From the NCBI GenBank assembly GCA_964036275.1, contig OZ038439.1:10434904-10498903 (forward strand): 64,000 nucleotides of DNA. The letters run 5' to 3'. A model generated the notes under the pieces. It saw only the letters and a list, made by a program, of their open reading frames with translations. It was not told the DNA's origin and made no database searches. Made by a program: the position numbers and the translations under genes. Below, piece by piece: positions 19,902 through 31,619 of the stretch. Position 1 is the first letter of the stretch, and every line of letters starts with the position of its first letter. This DNA is from Litoditis marina. Taxonomy: Eukaryota; Nematoda; Chromadorea; Rhabditida; Rhabditidae.

Positions 19902-22900
19902 TTATGCCATCTTGCGGCTCTTCTTAGTCTTCATGAATTGGCCGTTTTTCTTGTGCCAGCGTCCTGCCACGTCGCGGAAGGCTCCTGGAAAAAAATGGCT
20001 GTGAGGCACAAACACAATAAAAACATTGTAATTGTAAATGTAGATTGTAATTGTACTTGTACTTGTAAAAGATAGTTGTAGTTATGGTTACAAGAGACCA
20101 GGTCTCATAGCTACAATACCCACCCCCCCCCCAAATCCCAAAATGGGGTATGATAGTACATATCCGGATCTGACAATCGTCCCCCATTCAACCCAAGCGT
20201 GCAGTTAAGTTTATTATACTACGGGCCTATTTTCAACTACCTAAACCTATTTTCAACATTACTCCCTTGAGAAACTAAGGACAGGGTACTCACCGGCTGG
20301 CTTTCTCGAGCTGCGACTGCGACTGCGGCGGCGGGCGCTGCGGCTCACCGAGCGGCTCGCGCTTCGGCTCACACGTCCGCGGGCAGCAGGAGTAGGCTTG
20401 CGGTAGGAGCTGAAAACAGTACAACTTATACAGTAGTAACTAATACACTAATAGTGAATAAAAACAACAATCGTCGACCTAATTTACGTAATACCTAACC
20501 AAGTAATCATCTGAACAACCGAACAAACAACTAACTAACAACTAACAACTACTAATGGTATGGCAGTGTATAATAAAAGGGTGTCTCGGATAGAATCCTG
20601 CCGATGCCCAGCCGGGTCGACCCGGCTGGGCATCGGCAACAAACAGGCTCGCCGCCGGCAAAGGCTAAAACCCCATAAAACAGCATTTAAGAGGGGTTAA
20701 ACTGGTTGATAGGGGTAGAGAATGTGATTGTTATGAACTAATTAGTTTTCAAGAAGTTTTACAATGATTGGATTCATGGAATCGTACATTAGCTAACCGA
20801 AATTTCCGTTTAGAAGATCACCACAATACAAATACGACCATTTTATAGCTGTTTTTGGAGTTATTCGTCCTAAGCAGTACAATTCACATGAAATGGGATG
20901 TTCTTTAGTTCTGAGAGGCCTTGTTACAACACTAAATACAGTGTTTCTACCAATAATTGTTCGCTTACTATTTTTCAATCAACAGTCGCTCAATGGCAAC
21001 ACAAACCGCGCCCCAGCTATACCGTACTGGATGCATTGCAGACCTTTATTTGAGCAAATTTTCGAAATTCGCAAATTTCTCTTGTTTTCTTTTTCATTGT
21101 TTCAAGTTGTTTTATTTAGTTATTTCTGTTATTTTAATTTAGTTCAGCATATGATGATTGAAATTTCGAGTGAATCTCACCCCACCAACTACTGTAGAGC
21201 GCTAAAAATGGGTTTATAAATGGGTTTATTTTTCTTTTTTGTTACCTCTTGCTTTTCCACGGAATAAAGTATTTATATATTATAGGCAAAATTTTCGAGT
21301 GAATCTAACCCCACCAACTACTGTAGAGCGCTAAAAATGGGTAAAAAGGGTTTATTTTTCTTTTTTGTTACCTCTCGCTTTTCCACGGAATAAAGTATTA
21401 ATATATTATGGGCAAAATTTTAGGCCAGACATGATCTTTTAGTTACTTATCTTTAGCGAAGGATTTTAGGCGTTGGGATCTTCTATTTAACAGTTCTGGA
21501 TGCTAGTAGTCTGTTTTTCATAGCAGTAGAATGCGAAACTTTCTCATAACGCGTTTTTCAACTTGCGACATTTGTTGGCTATACTTGCGACATTTGTTGG
21601 CTATTATCTTCATTTTTCTCTTTGCTTATAGATTTTGGCTCCCACTGAATACAGTTCACTTACTGTATCCTTGGTTTCAGCTTGAGCACTGATCAACCGA
21701 CCGTGAAAAGAGTGTTACCCAATTTTGTTGTGCTGTGATTATTCGGTTTATTTTCAAGTATTCATCATCCTTACCGCTCATTTCAGGCCACCCCGAAAGT
21801 GAATTCATCAGGAGTTCCAAATACAATCTGCTTATTAAGGTTGGTTTTCACAACTACGACTTGCACAAACTCGTCCTCGAGAGTCGAGAAAAGAAAAAAA
21901 GTTCATCTGTCTTAACGTATGGGCAGTAAACCTGTACAATTTGACAGCTAATTTTGTGATATGAAACAGCGTTTTGAGTTAGCATCAAACATTGGCCGTG
22001 TATTATTTTGTGTGCTAAGTATCCGGTGCTTCTGTTCATGACGCTTTTTACAGATGACACTCTTTGTCAACCTCATGCGAAGAATCAGATCTTCTAGAAC
22101 GCCCATTAGTGGTTAGTTTAGTTATCAGTTACTTCTAATATTTCAGGATCATGAAAAGTTTGGTAAATTCATCATGATTTCACTGTAAATCGTTGTCATT
22201 ACCATGAGACTACCGTAAGACAATTCATAAATCCCATTATCAATAATTTGAAATTGTTGATATTTATTTTTCGGTTTGGGGAGTTTGTTCATTTGTGACG
22301 TAGAAATTGGAGTGTTTGTGTTACCTATTTATCAGGAGGGATCCCTCGTTCTTGAGTAGTGACACCACACTGGTGGGAGGCTCTATATTGATTGTAGGTG
22401 GCTAGAGTAAAATCTCGACATTGTCCAATTACTCCTCTTTTACAGTGTTTCAATCACCCCCATCTCTATCGGGTTGTTACAACCCGGTTGTGTTGGGAGG
22501 AGGGAAGGGGGGCGTTAACGGACAACTCGTCCCCAGCTCAAAAAATGCTCAAATTACCTTGAAACTTACAAATTAAAATAGTGAATAGGTTACATTTCAT
22601 ACTAAAGAGTGTAGGCAAACTCAGTAATGAAAAAATTGCATGAAAATAACGAATATAAATCATACTATGCTGCATTCGAATATTTCGAATGAACTAGTGA
22701 GTTTTTCAAATGAACTTAGTGAACTTGGGCAATGCCCTAATTAGGACAGTAGCAGCTGTTTTTCTGTTTGTATGCTTTCTCTGAGTTTATGAAAATAGTG
22801 TGTGTAATTTAGGTTTGCTGTTCTGGCTGCAGCCCTCTTCTCATGGTATCGAACTTGGAAAACTTGGAATGGAGGTGTGTGATTTTTATATTTCGTGTTT

Positions 22901-25690
22901 ATCAATAATCGCTGTAATCTCAGAACCTTTCCGCTGTCGTTACGTATTGAATCTTTGTTTTATTTTAAGTAGTGATCGAGTTATATAGAAACACTAAGTT
23001 AGTTCACGCTTGAGTAAGCTGAATTGTTTCCTGTGCTCTCAATTCTGGTTGGAGTTTATCAAACGAGAAATAAGTTTTGTTTTTGACCGCTCAGCTGTGC
23101 TTTGAGAAGAAAGATCCGGGTAAGTATATCATCTCGCTTTCATGAGTTGCGTGTTAAGCTGTTAAGTAGTTGGTGTGTTGCGTGTTGGCGGTGCTTCTGT
23201 TTATGGCGCTTTTTACAGAAGATGATCGTGCAGCCTCATTGACGGATCCGTTCACTTCCGATCCTTTTGCGAGATCTTCTAGAAATCCCATTAATGGTTA
23301 GTTTTGTTCTCTGCCTGTGATTTTTTTCTGTTTCTGTTAGAATAATCAAAATTTTGGTAGAGTATTGATGAATTAACTGTAAATAGGTGTCACATACACC
23401 GCCAAGGCCTCTTAAAAGGGGGGGGGGGTCGCGAACTAGTTGTGAGAAAGTAAGGGTCGCAAGTTGAAAACCAGCGAATTTCTTACAAAACGTGAAAATT
23501 GAACCAAAATATTATGAAAATCGCAGTTCTGCACCATGTGTGCTCAAAAAAGAACGGGTGGGGGGGGTATCGCGAGCTTCCAGGAAAAATGAGAGACCCT
23601 CGGCGGTGTATGGGTGTCATTGTAGTTTAGAATTTATAAGTTGTCTTTTTATTGTATTACCTTTGCATTAAGTCAAAGACGGACCAATTTTTCCGATGTT
23701 ATCGAAAGTTAATAGTTAATACGATTCATTTTATTTTATTCTGCGTTGAGTAAAAGCGGCAGAGCTGCCACAAATCTAGGAAAACGTGCTTTTTCTTGTT
23801 TTCCGATGTCAAGGCTCCCTTGTTGTAGAATAATGTTGTAGAAATTAGAATTTATCCACACTGGTGGGTAAGCTCTACATAGGTTAATGGCAGCGATATA
23901 CAGCTGAGCAATGTCTCGCTTAGGATAGCAGCAACAGTTTTTCTTTTGTATACTTATCTGAGACTATGACGAAAACGAAAGTTTTTGTGATTCAGGTTTG
24001 CAGTAGTGGTTCTCGTCAATTGGGCCGTCGTGGCAAATGCAGTGCATCCTCTTTTTATGGCATCGAACTGGTAAATTACCAGTTCGGTAATGGAGGTGTG
24101 TGCTGTATTTTGTGTGTTTTATCGGGCATTGCAACTAGAAACCTCAAACATTTAAATTTTCTGTTGTTGGGAGGTAGAAACTTCGTTCAATATGGGTATA
24201 ATTTTATGGAAACACTAGGTTCACGCTTGGGTAACGTCGTAACGTGAATTATTTTCCGTGTCATCGATACTGGTTGATTCGTCTAACCAGAAATGGAATA
24301 TGTTTTTTTGGTTCTTGACCGCTAGGCTGCTCCAAGTATGAAAAATGAGCCATACAGCAGGGAAATTATACATTCGCCCCTCCCTCACCTTTAGTCCTCC
24401 CCCCCCCCCCCCCCCCCCCCGTACTACGGGTGGGATTCCAACTTATTTTGGCTCACGGGGCAATAGACAATATACCCCTCCAGTGAAGTTATCTGAATAT
24501 TGGGAAAACTCCTTTCGAAATGCGTATCTTTGATGCAAAATCACCAATATTGACCTATTCAAATCTACAATGAATTACTTTCCATGGACTAGTCACACTT
24601 TACTGTTGTGTGAAAGGAGCCCGTTTCCTTCTTCTATTCAAAAATACCTTCTATTCCATATTTTTGGTGTTTGGATCAAAAGAGTAAATTAGTCTCATTG
24701 CAATGAACAAGCACTTTGTTAAGTTTTCGAGTTGTCAGCTATCATTGCTCAGGTGTGAATGTGCATTTCATTCCGATTCGTTAATTTTTCAATTTCAGGT
24801 CGAATTTAACAACTATGGGCGAGCGAAGACAGGAATGCAATTGTCTAATTTTACATGTAATCTGTGTATATTTTAAAGTGATACATTTCTGTGTTATGTT
24901 ATGATTCATGAATAAAAGTATAATTTCATTGCAATTTAACTTTCTTGCATATTGTTATAGTAATAAACCGATGAATAATTTACAAGAAGGAACCGAATGA
25001 AAGTTCTGAATTGTTTTCGGCGCCGCGCCCATTGGTTGCCGATGCCATGCCGGGTAGTTGCCGGCGCCGAGCTGACTGGTCAAAACGGCATCCATCTGGC
25101 AGGGCATCGGCAACCAACCGGCTCGGCATCGGCAGGGATGTTTCCCAGGTATACCTTTTGCTCTTACGGCTAGTTGATACACTGCGGGATGTGGAGCGGT
25201 CCTTAAAGGAGACCCTGCGGGAGGAGCGCGAGACGCGGGCGGCAGGCTTTCTTCCGGGAGTCGGCTTACGGTAGGTGCTAAAAATTGAAAAAGAGAGTAA
25301 CAAGATTGGAAGTTTGGGTAGTGAAGAGTAAGAGCATAGAGTGAGAGTTAAAAAAGTATAGTAGTTGATATCAACTAAACTCACTGAGACTGGCTGAGAA
25401 AGGACTGAAGACAATTAGAGACTAAACCAGCAACTAAACTAAAAAGCAAGATACCATATATCTCACGGAAACTAAGAACTACTTTCAACGATATTAAGAC
25501 AAAGTCACTGCCATTGAACCATGAAGAAGATGAGAAAGCTGAGAGAAGGGGTAAAAGGGGTATACCTTCTGCTCTTACGACTGGCCGAGACGCTGCGAGA
25601 CCGGGATCTATCCTTGAAGGAGACTTGGCGGGAAGGGCGAGAGGCGCGAGATTCGCATGCTGGTTGTTTTCCAACCCAAATGATTTCGAG
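19902..25690 (-). CDS. Ser/Arg-rich basic protein, 3' part with duplicated phase-2 exons
   Basis: Minus-strand exons in transcript order: about 25660-25566 (5' limit unclear), 25277-25155, 20409-20294, 19984-19902. The last three join in frame (phase 2, then phase 1) and end with a stop and a nearby AATAAA. Exons 25277-25155 and 20409-20294 both begin with TYRKPTP/SYRKPTP and run into SR/RS repeats (VSRSSRRVSFKDRS; VSRSASRSVSRSARRR). The exon near 25566 shares RQVSFKDRSRSRSVS but its start is diverged, so it may be decaying. The C-terminus, AFRDVAGRWHKKNGQFMK, is Lys-rich. Strong Arg/Ser/Lys bias suggests a nucleic-acid-binding protein such as a sperm nuclear basic protein; that is inference and no family was matched. 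The 5' exons and start codon were not found. Confidence 0.6.
20599..20638. repeat. Perfect 40-bp palindrome
   Basis: TGCCGATGCCCAGCCGGGTC followed immediately by its exact reverse complement, with no spacer. It is GC-rich in AT-rich surroundings, inside an intron of the Ser/Arg-rich gene 190 bp before an exon. Related GCCGATGCC/GGCATCGGCA motifs cluster at 25035-25140 next to the duplicated exon. Confidence 0.8.
21165..21423. repeat. Direct duplication of about 129 bp
   Basis: Two copies of a block beginning CGAGTGAATCTMACCCCACC and running through CTACTGTAGAGCGC, TTTTTTGTTACCTCT and TTTTCCACGGAATAAAGTAT. A few substitutions separate them. No coding sense seen. Confidence 0.8.
22022..24330 (+). 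repeat. Tandem duplication of a unit of about 1.2 kb
   Basis: Matching landmarks recur 1.17-1.5 kb apart: GGTGCTTCTGTTCATGACGC (22025) with GGTGCTTCTGTTTATGGCGC (23190); CACACTGGTGGGAGGCTCTA (22367) with CACACTGGTGGGTAAGCTCTA in part (23859); TAGAAACACTAAGTTAGTTC (22985) with TGGAAACACTAGGTTC (24209); TTTTGACCGCTCAGCTG (23081) with TCTTGACCGCTAGGCTG (24315). The copies are well diverged. Confidence 0.7.
24911..24916 (+). terminator. Poly(A)-like signal AATAAA
   Basis: Follows the exon-like block starting at 24799 (acceptor TTTCAG). It would be the 3' end of the nested plus-strand unit. Confidence 0.4.
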
Positions 25691-25849
25691 CGAAACTAGT
25701 TTTGTTAAGTTTGAAAAGTTGGCAAAATGGTTTCTTCGGAAAAAACGAAGGATTAGGGTAGTTTTATATCGTTTAGATAGGTTCAAAGTTTTATCTCCGT
25801 GCGTACAAAAACGAAGCGGGAAAATTGAAGAATCGCCCCCCACTTTAGT

Positions 25850-26200
25850 TGGGTCCCCCCCCCCGTGGCACTTCAACCTTCCACCCAAGCTAAAACCTGA
25901 AAATCTAGGAGAGGGGGGGGGGGTCATGAATCAACTTCGACATTTACTATTTACCACCCCCCCCCCCCCCCACCTGGGTCGGCGAGGGTAGATCTTCAAT
26001 GGTGGGGGGGGGGGGGGGTGAAACTTCAACGAGTGGGGGGCTGAACTTCAATACCGAAAATGTTTACTTTTTACCCCCCACCCTCAAACTTTTGTATTGC
26101 AGGTGATAAATAGAATTATCACCCCCGGTGGGGGGGGGGTCGAACTACAATTCCCCAAACGCAATACAATTTCAGAAAGGTGGGGGGTAAAAAGTCAATG
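25850..26200. repeat. Alternating poly(G) and poly(C) blocks
   Basis: Runs of 8-16 G or C recur about every 40-60 bases on alternating strands, with motifs such as GGGGGGTAAAAAGT and its inverse ACTTTTTACCCCCC between them. They are likely quadruplex-forming and may be collapsed or error-prone in the assembly. No coding function. Confidence 0.75.
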
Positions 26201-27920
26201 TTCCCAATAAAGCTTGTTCTGTATTGTATTGTATTGTATCTAAGCGTTTTACAGAAACGGAAATGTCTCCAAATTTTGCTAGCCTCACGTTTTTGATTGT
26301 AAATATTAGAATCGTAAAATAGCCTGTTATTGTAATTAGTTACGCTTGCTCATACCAGTATTTTCTCATAATAATTTCATTATCCTATTTTTCTTATGAT
26401 TTAATGTCCAGAAGTAAAGTCGCAGTGATTTTTGTCGTCTTAGCATAGTAGTGAGAAGTCTGCAGAACTTTTCCAAGTATGCAGAATATTCCCCTTAATA
26501 AACTCTTCCGGGAACTAATATTAGCCTATCACGCCATCCAATTCTTGTCATTACGAATGGTTGTGGCATATTTTCTAGTTCTCGCTAATTATGTATGATT
26601 TTGTACACTTTAATAGGGCAGCAGAAGACTCTCAGAATACTAGAACTGAATTGAACTGAAAGTTTTAATATTGTAAATTTCTGCGGTGTGAGCAGTAAAT
26701 TTTTTCTCAAATAATTTCAGCATGTTAAAATGAACTGCAGAACGTGTCTACTACAATTCAGCACCATTTCGTACTTGTATTTTTTTTTCTAACAGATATG
26801 ATTGTTTAGTTATACTCTTAACTTTAGTACGTTAGCAATCTGAACAAGTTTTACGGTTTTTTTCTGTAACTAATAAAATAATCAGCTATAGCTACCATCA
26901 ACTTATTTCCTCAATAAGAGTCAAGCAAAATCGTTTGCAACACTTTTAATCATCCTTCATCGATATCGTTTTTCTGATTAATACCTTCTGCAAGATATCT
27001 ATCTCACTCCGTTACTAAACCATATCAACGAATTCCCAGAATGGACCACATCATACCTATGATTCACGTGGGTGTGTCCACAGTACGGAGTAACATTCTA
27101 ATCCCATATTATAGAATCAGAAGTCCTGTGACTTTCGGTGACGCTTCATGATTGCTGTTTTGTATTTACATTACAGTTTTGAAAAACAACCATGGAAAAT
27201 CATTCTTTGCCGTAGAAAACATAATTTGTTCTACATAAACCGATCTTACCACGTTTTCAATCTTGCCAATGATGGAATAAACGCTCATGTGACTTGGGAC
27301 GGCTTCTGATGTTTTTTTATTTATTCACCATCGTGCCTCTTCTTTCAAAAACAATGTTCACACATTCAATCGAAAACAAGCTTTTTGTTCTCCTTGAGAG
27401 AAACCAATCTTATCAAATGTTCATCTTTGTCAATGATGGAGAATTACTGTACTCTGATCAGAGTGGAGATCACTGTTTTTCACGTGTCTTCACGCTTCGT
27501 CACGCTTTACGTGACCTTTTAACAACACTAAAAGGCACAAATTTGACGTGCGACGATCAAAAATGAAGACAAGTTCTTATATGTACCAATGTTTGGGTAA
27601 AATCTGGAGTTTGTCGCAGCTGAGTTTACTGCATCTGTACGTGTCTCCTCGTTTTCTCACGTTTAGTTCGACTTTTCTAACAATTTTTGAAGAATCCAAT
27701 TTGAAGTATGACCAAGGCGTTGACTGAATGAAGTGAAAATCATCAATTATCACGTGTCCTCACGTGTCCTCACGTTTTCAAAGAACTTTGCAACAATTTT
27801 TGAAGAAAGAAGTTGGCGTGTGACGACTAATAATGAAGAATGTTTGCGCAATCCCATTGGTTTTTCCAGTTCCTCGCATAGGTCATGAAGCCACCTTTCA
27901 GCTATATTAAATCCCCGTAT
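26200..27920. other. AT-rich stretch without recognised gene
   Basis: Contains a short (GTATT)4 at about 26222-26240 and repeated CACGTGTCCTCACG motifs near 27480-27780. A 90-codon frame at 27294-27566 has no family feature and overlaps a local partial duplication (CAATGATGGA twice), so it was not called. Confidence 0.45.
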
Positions 27921-27930
27921 TGCGTCGGAA

Positions 27931-28026
27931 ATGAGCGAGGTTTATCTGCGACCGGCATTTCCAATTAGACGCCTCTCTCGCCAGAAGCCGGTGCACGATG
28001 GCACGTATTATTATGGAAAAGTTTAG
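27931..28026 (+). CDS. Short orphan coding segment (31 residues), possible terminal exon
   Basis: After a good acceptor (CACCTTTCAG, ending at 27901) a frame from ATG 27931 to TAG 28026 encodes MSEVYLRPAFPIRRLSRQKP then a Tyr-rich end (DGTYYYGKV). The block is clearly more GC-rich than its surroundings, as the real exons here are. No upstream partner exon or poly(A) signal was found, and the opposite strand is also open. It may be the last exon of an unseen gene, a micropeptide, or chance. Confidence 0.3.
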   Translation: MSEVYLRPAFPIRRLSRQKPVHDGTYYYGKV

Positions 28027-29588
28027 TGAAACACATGTAACGCTATGATGACGTTTATACCACGTTTTATTCCTTATCTTTCTGTTCTTTTCTCATTCCT
28101 CTCTTTCGCGGTAAGTCTGTCTCGCTCTCTTTTCGGTCTCTCTCTCGCTCTTTCTCTCTCATCCCTTTCTATATTTCTCTTCCTCTCTCCCCCTCTCTTT
28201 GATCAGGTTGAGAGTTGTAAATGAGCTATAAAAGTTACTTTGTTCTGTAACCTCAGTTTTTCAAACCACGTTTCTAACGTCGCTTTTTTCTATTCTCCTA
28301 AAATTTTGCAATTTGTCGTTATCTCCACAATATTTCGTTTCCATAAATCTAATAACAATGTTCCTCGCGTGAAACCGGCGTAATATCCCAATTAAGTTCA
28401 TGTCAATAACACTAGTTCTCTCTTCGCTCAAATTAACTAAAGAACACATGCAGTTAAGTAATACGATAAAATAACGGAATATATTATGAACTTCACGTAG
28501 AGTTTTGATGTTGTTATTCTTGTGCAGCATAGTTCAATATCTCGAACTACAATACATGTAATACGCTTTTTTCAAGCAAAACTTTAAACTAAAGATTGGG
28601 AAAAGTATCAAATAACTTAGGGTGGTGAACTTATGAGGTTTCCGATTAACCGATAATACTTCAATCCAGTCCAGCGATACACATCATAATGTCCCATTAC
28701 CGTATACCACAACATTGCGAAACGGTGTATTTTAGCCGTCTATTGATTAGTTTTATCTCTTTATCGTGGAAGCTACTAACTCTTCAGATGATTGGTTGTG
28801 ACGCAAACATTTAATCTACGTGTAATCCACGTGTAATCCACGTGCTATCCGAGAAATGGTAAAAACCTTTGACGACGTCAAAAATATGGTTTCGCCCACA
28901 GGATTAGGCCATCATTCTCGTAAACACGAAGGAGAACACCATTCAGTGCTAGGCACATTCTTCTTGGAGCGAATGGTTGATTTTTAGTTATTGCTGTTTG
29001 GTTATAGGAACAACGAACATGAATTTATAGTTTCCCTACTTTAAAAGTATTTTTTTTCGTGGAATTTGTTCAGTTCTATTCTTGGGAACATAAGACCATG
29101 CAGTGCTAGCCGTGTTCTTCTAAAGCGAATTGAGTACGCTTTCATTATTTTTGTAATCGTAACAAAGAATATGTACGTGTAGTTTACAGATTCTTAGTAC
29201 TCCGTTCAAACTATGTTTCTCTGAAGTGGTTGTATTTCTCTTTCTATTTTCGTGAACACGGGTACAGAAAGCAGTTAACTCTAACGTCAACTCTTCTCAA
29301 TGCAAGCGGCTAAATTATTGTCAAGATTTGAAATGTTGCCCCACTTGATTTTAATGCTTGAAAAATTGAATGTTTCGATAAAGTTTGCTGCAATTAGCAC
29401 TTGACCTGCCCTTTTCTCGACACGTCATGATTTACCTAAGATGTTCAACGAAATTCGAGGATTCGCAACCTTCAATACTGGACAACATACACATTTGATC
29501 TACCCCGCGCAAAGACCAACTGAATTACACCTCTTTCATTTCGAACCATGGCACTTGAGTCGGATGTGGCGCGCAATCGTTACGTTCA

Positions 29589-29866
29589 GTGGCCGTATTT
29601 TGTAAGCTCAAATAGCCGGTAAGCTACTTGAGCAAAATTTCAATAACCGAATTCTAATTCAGGTTACGATTATTCTACTTAATTTTCTGCTAATTAAGCG
29701 CGTGTTTGCTAGTTTCACATACAAGCGAGTTAAATTTCAGAACAAGTGATTAAGTAGTTTGTAGTACACTTTTTGAATTTTGCTCAAATAGCTTAAGTAG
29801 TTTGTAGTACACTTTTTGAATTTTGCTCAAATACCCGGCTGTTTGAGCTAACAAAATACGGCCACA
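29589..29866. mobile_element. TIR element with internal 47-bp tandem copy
   Basis: TGGCCGTATTTTGTAAGCTC at the left and GAGCTAACAAAATACGGCCA at the right are near-perfect inverted ends of about 30 bp. Inside, a 47-bp unit (TAAGTAGTTTGTAGTACACT, then TTTTGAATTTTGCTCAAAT) occurs twice in tandem. No coding capacity. Confidence 0.75.
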
Positions 29867-30159
29867 GGTTGTTTAGGTATTACGGAGTACCTAATTCACT
29901 ATTCCTCTCCCTACGTTAATATCTGAGTGATTATGAACTATTTTCCGAATCTTTTTCTGCAAAACGTAATAAACCTACAATACTGAGCAATCTGCTGCAA
30001 AAAGAGACGATTTTGTTCATTGATAGTCAAGTTCAAGCGAACATTGATGAAAGCACACTTCTATGTTGCGTTAATCGCTCTTTTATTCCTAATTAACATT
30101 AATCTCTAAGTATCTGACGTCGTTAAAGTCTCGCCCCTGCAATATTCCTTTAGAATGTC

Positions 30160-30350
30160 TGGCGCGGTGGCGGTTCCTCGAAAACCTCATGGGAACGTCT
30201 CATCAACATCTCATGAGATTTCATTGATTGTTACGGGACAGCGTTGAAATTTTTACCAGAAGTTCGCAGTATGCTCATGAGATCCGCCGGAAAAAGGTCA
30301 TGAGAGCTTCTCATGACGTTGTAGGGATCGCTACGCCGGCGGGCTCCGCC
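30160..30350. repeat. CATGAG-rich foldback element family F, copy
   Basis: Multiple TCTCATGAG motifs plus AGGGATCGCTACGCCGGCGG at the right, matching the end of the perfect-TIR copy at 47457-47640. Another degraded copy lies around 37425-37570. Confidence 0.55.
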
Positions 30351-31575
30351 GCTGAGCTAAATTGCAATGAAACACTGATTATGCTGGTTATGTTTTCAAT
30401 TATTGTATATAGAGAAAAACCAAACTCTAGGCATTAACACAATGTAACTAGCCCGTCACGGCCGAGTACACAAGATCTAATGTTATTTAAGTTTTACATG
30501 AAGGTCCACGTGTTCTAGTATCTTCCTTAGTGTTGTAGAGTAGAAGATATTAGAGTGTTTCCGTTACAAATCGTAAAATGAGAAGGTCATCTATTTACGT
30601 CGATCTAAGTATACGTGGGAAGCTTAGTACAAATGTACCTATAGAGTGATTATTCGATCTACGCAATCTGTTACGCAACTAATCCGTCTAGACGCGTATT
30701 TCATCGAATTTCGAGAAGCACCGTGATTATAAAACATTTGGGAAGGTTTCCTTTTGTGAACATGTTCACCTTGCGAACTCCCGAGTACAGAACTTCAGCA
30801 GGGTATATTACTAGCACTTACATATTTCTTCATCAAATATCTTCGTACTTTGTAGTCTGAGCTGCATTCCCCTGGGGATAGAATTTCCGCATCAGAAACT
30901 AGGAAAAACTTAGCTAGGGCATCTATACATAACACATATATCCTTTTTAACTCCTGTTCTGTAGGATCAGTGTTTTGCTAGGTTGTACATTTGCAACGCT
31001 TCACTAATTCTTACCTCCTCTATAGTGTTTTGTTGTGCTGAGAGCAACTAGATCTATTGTAGCCCACCCACCTAACTTTTATCGTTACATTGTTAGATTG
31101 TAGTACTCCTTCCGGTCTTTTATTCCTGTCAGTTTTGAACTTTCAAAGTAGCACGCACTTTATGTCATGTATTGTTCTTTCTATTGCTTTGCAGAAGGAG
31201 GAGAATAATATATAATTGTTCTTTTATATTTCTTCACAAATATCTCCTCTACATATTTTATCTATTACTCGAAATAGACCTATTTTCACGAAGTGGCTAA
31301 TTGGTTATTTTGAGGTACTCGTTTGAAGAAAGCTCATATTTCCTACACGTTATCGTGTTTTTGCAATCTGTTATTCAGTGTTTGCAATTCTTGGAAAACC
31401 ACTTTATTATTATTAACATTCCTGAATGGCCCACATATTATGTAACAACAGAAAACATAAATAAATTAAATATGATTTGAGTATTATTTCAATCGCTTTC
31501 TTTCCTATTCATTGTATCATTATTCCTGAATGGCCTATGTATTGGAGAACAAAATGAAATAATGATTAAATATAA

Positions 31576-31585
31576 AACTTTTCAG
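31576..31585 (+). promoter_or_regulatory. Acceptor-like site upstream of the tetraspan gene
   Basis: AACTTTTCAG ends at 31585, 34 bases before the ATG at 31620. It suits spliced-leader addition or a 5'UTR intron. Confidence 0.4.
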
Positions 31586-31619
31586 CGATAAATATTTGTC
31601 CGGATATGTCTGGATCGAG

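Larger units (their letters stand above)
21787..24916 (+). pseudogene. Candidate gene unit, tandemly duplicated, nested in an intron of the minus-strand gene
   Basis: Plus-strand exon-like blocks lie between minus-strand exons 25155 and 20409. The best chain is 23095-23119 (LCFEKKDP), 23219-23296 (EDDRAASLTDPFTSDPFARSS) and 24004-24074 (a hydrophobic, membrane-span-like VVLVNWAVVANAVHPLF ending in a stop), with consistent phase. A diverged copy of the last two exons lies at 22054-22111 and 22813-22874; the first is shortened and frame-broken, the second still encodes FAVLAAALFSWYRTWKTW. A further acceptor at 24798 and AATAAA at 24911 suggest a transcript end. Two DPF motifs before the hydrophobic segment resemble AP-2 ear-binding motifs. 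No start codon or family found. It could be a live gene with a decayed copy, or wholly decayed. Confidence 0.4.
28027..31600. other. Intergenic, repeat-bearing
   Basis: Holds a CT-rich tract (28081-28201), a TIR element (29589-29866), and a CATGAG-rich foldback region (about 30160-30350). Otherwise AT-rich; no exon chain seen on either strand. Confidence 0.5.

Noticed and set aside
25505..25991. Overlapping frames of 97-156 codons on both strands around the third SR exon copy
   Set aside because: Only the SR-encoding part has exon character; the rest runs into poly(G/C) blocks and gives Pro/Gly runs.
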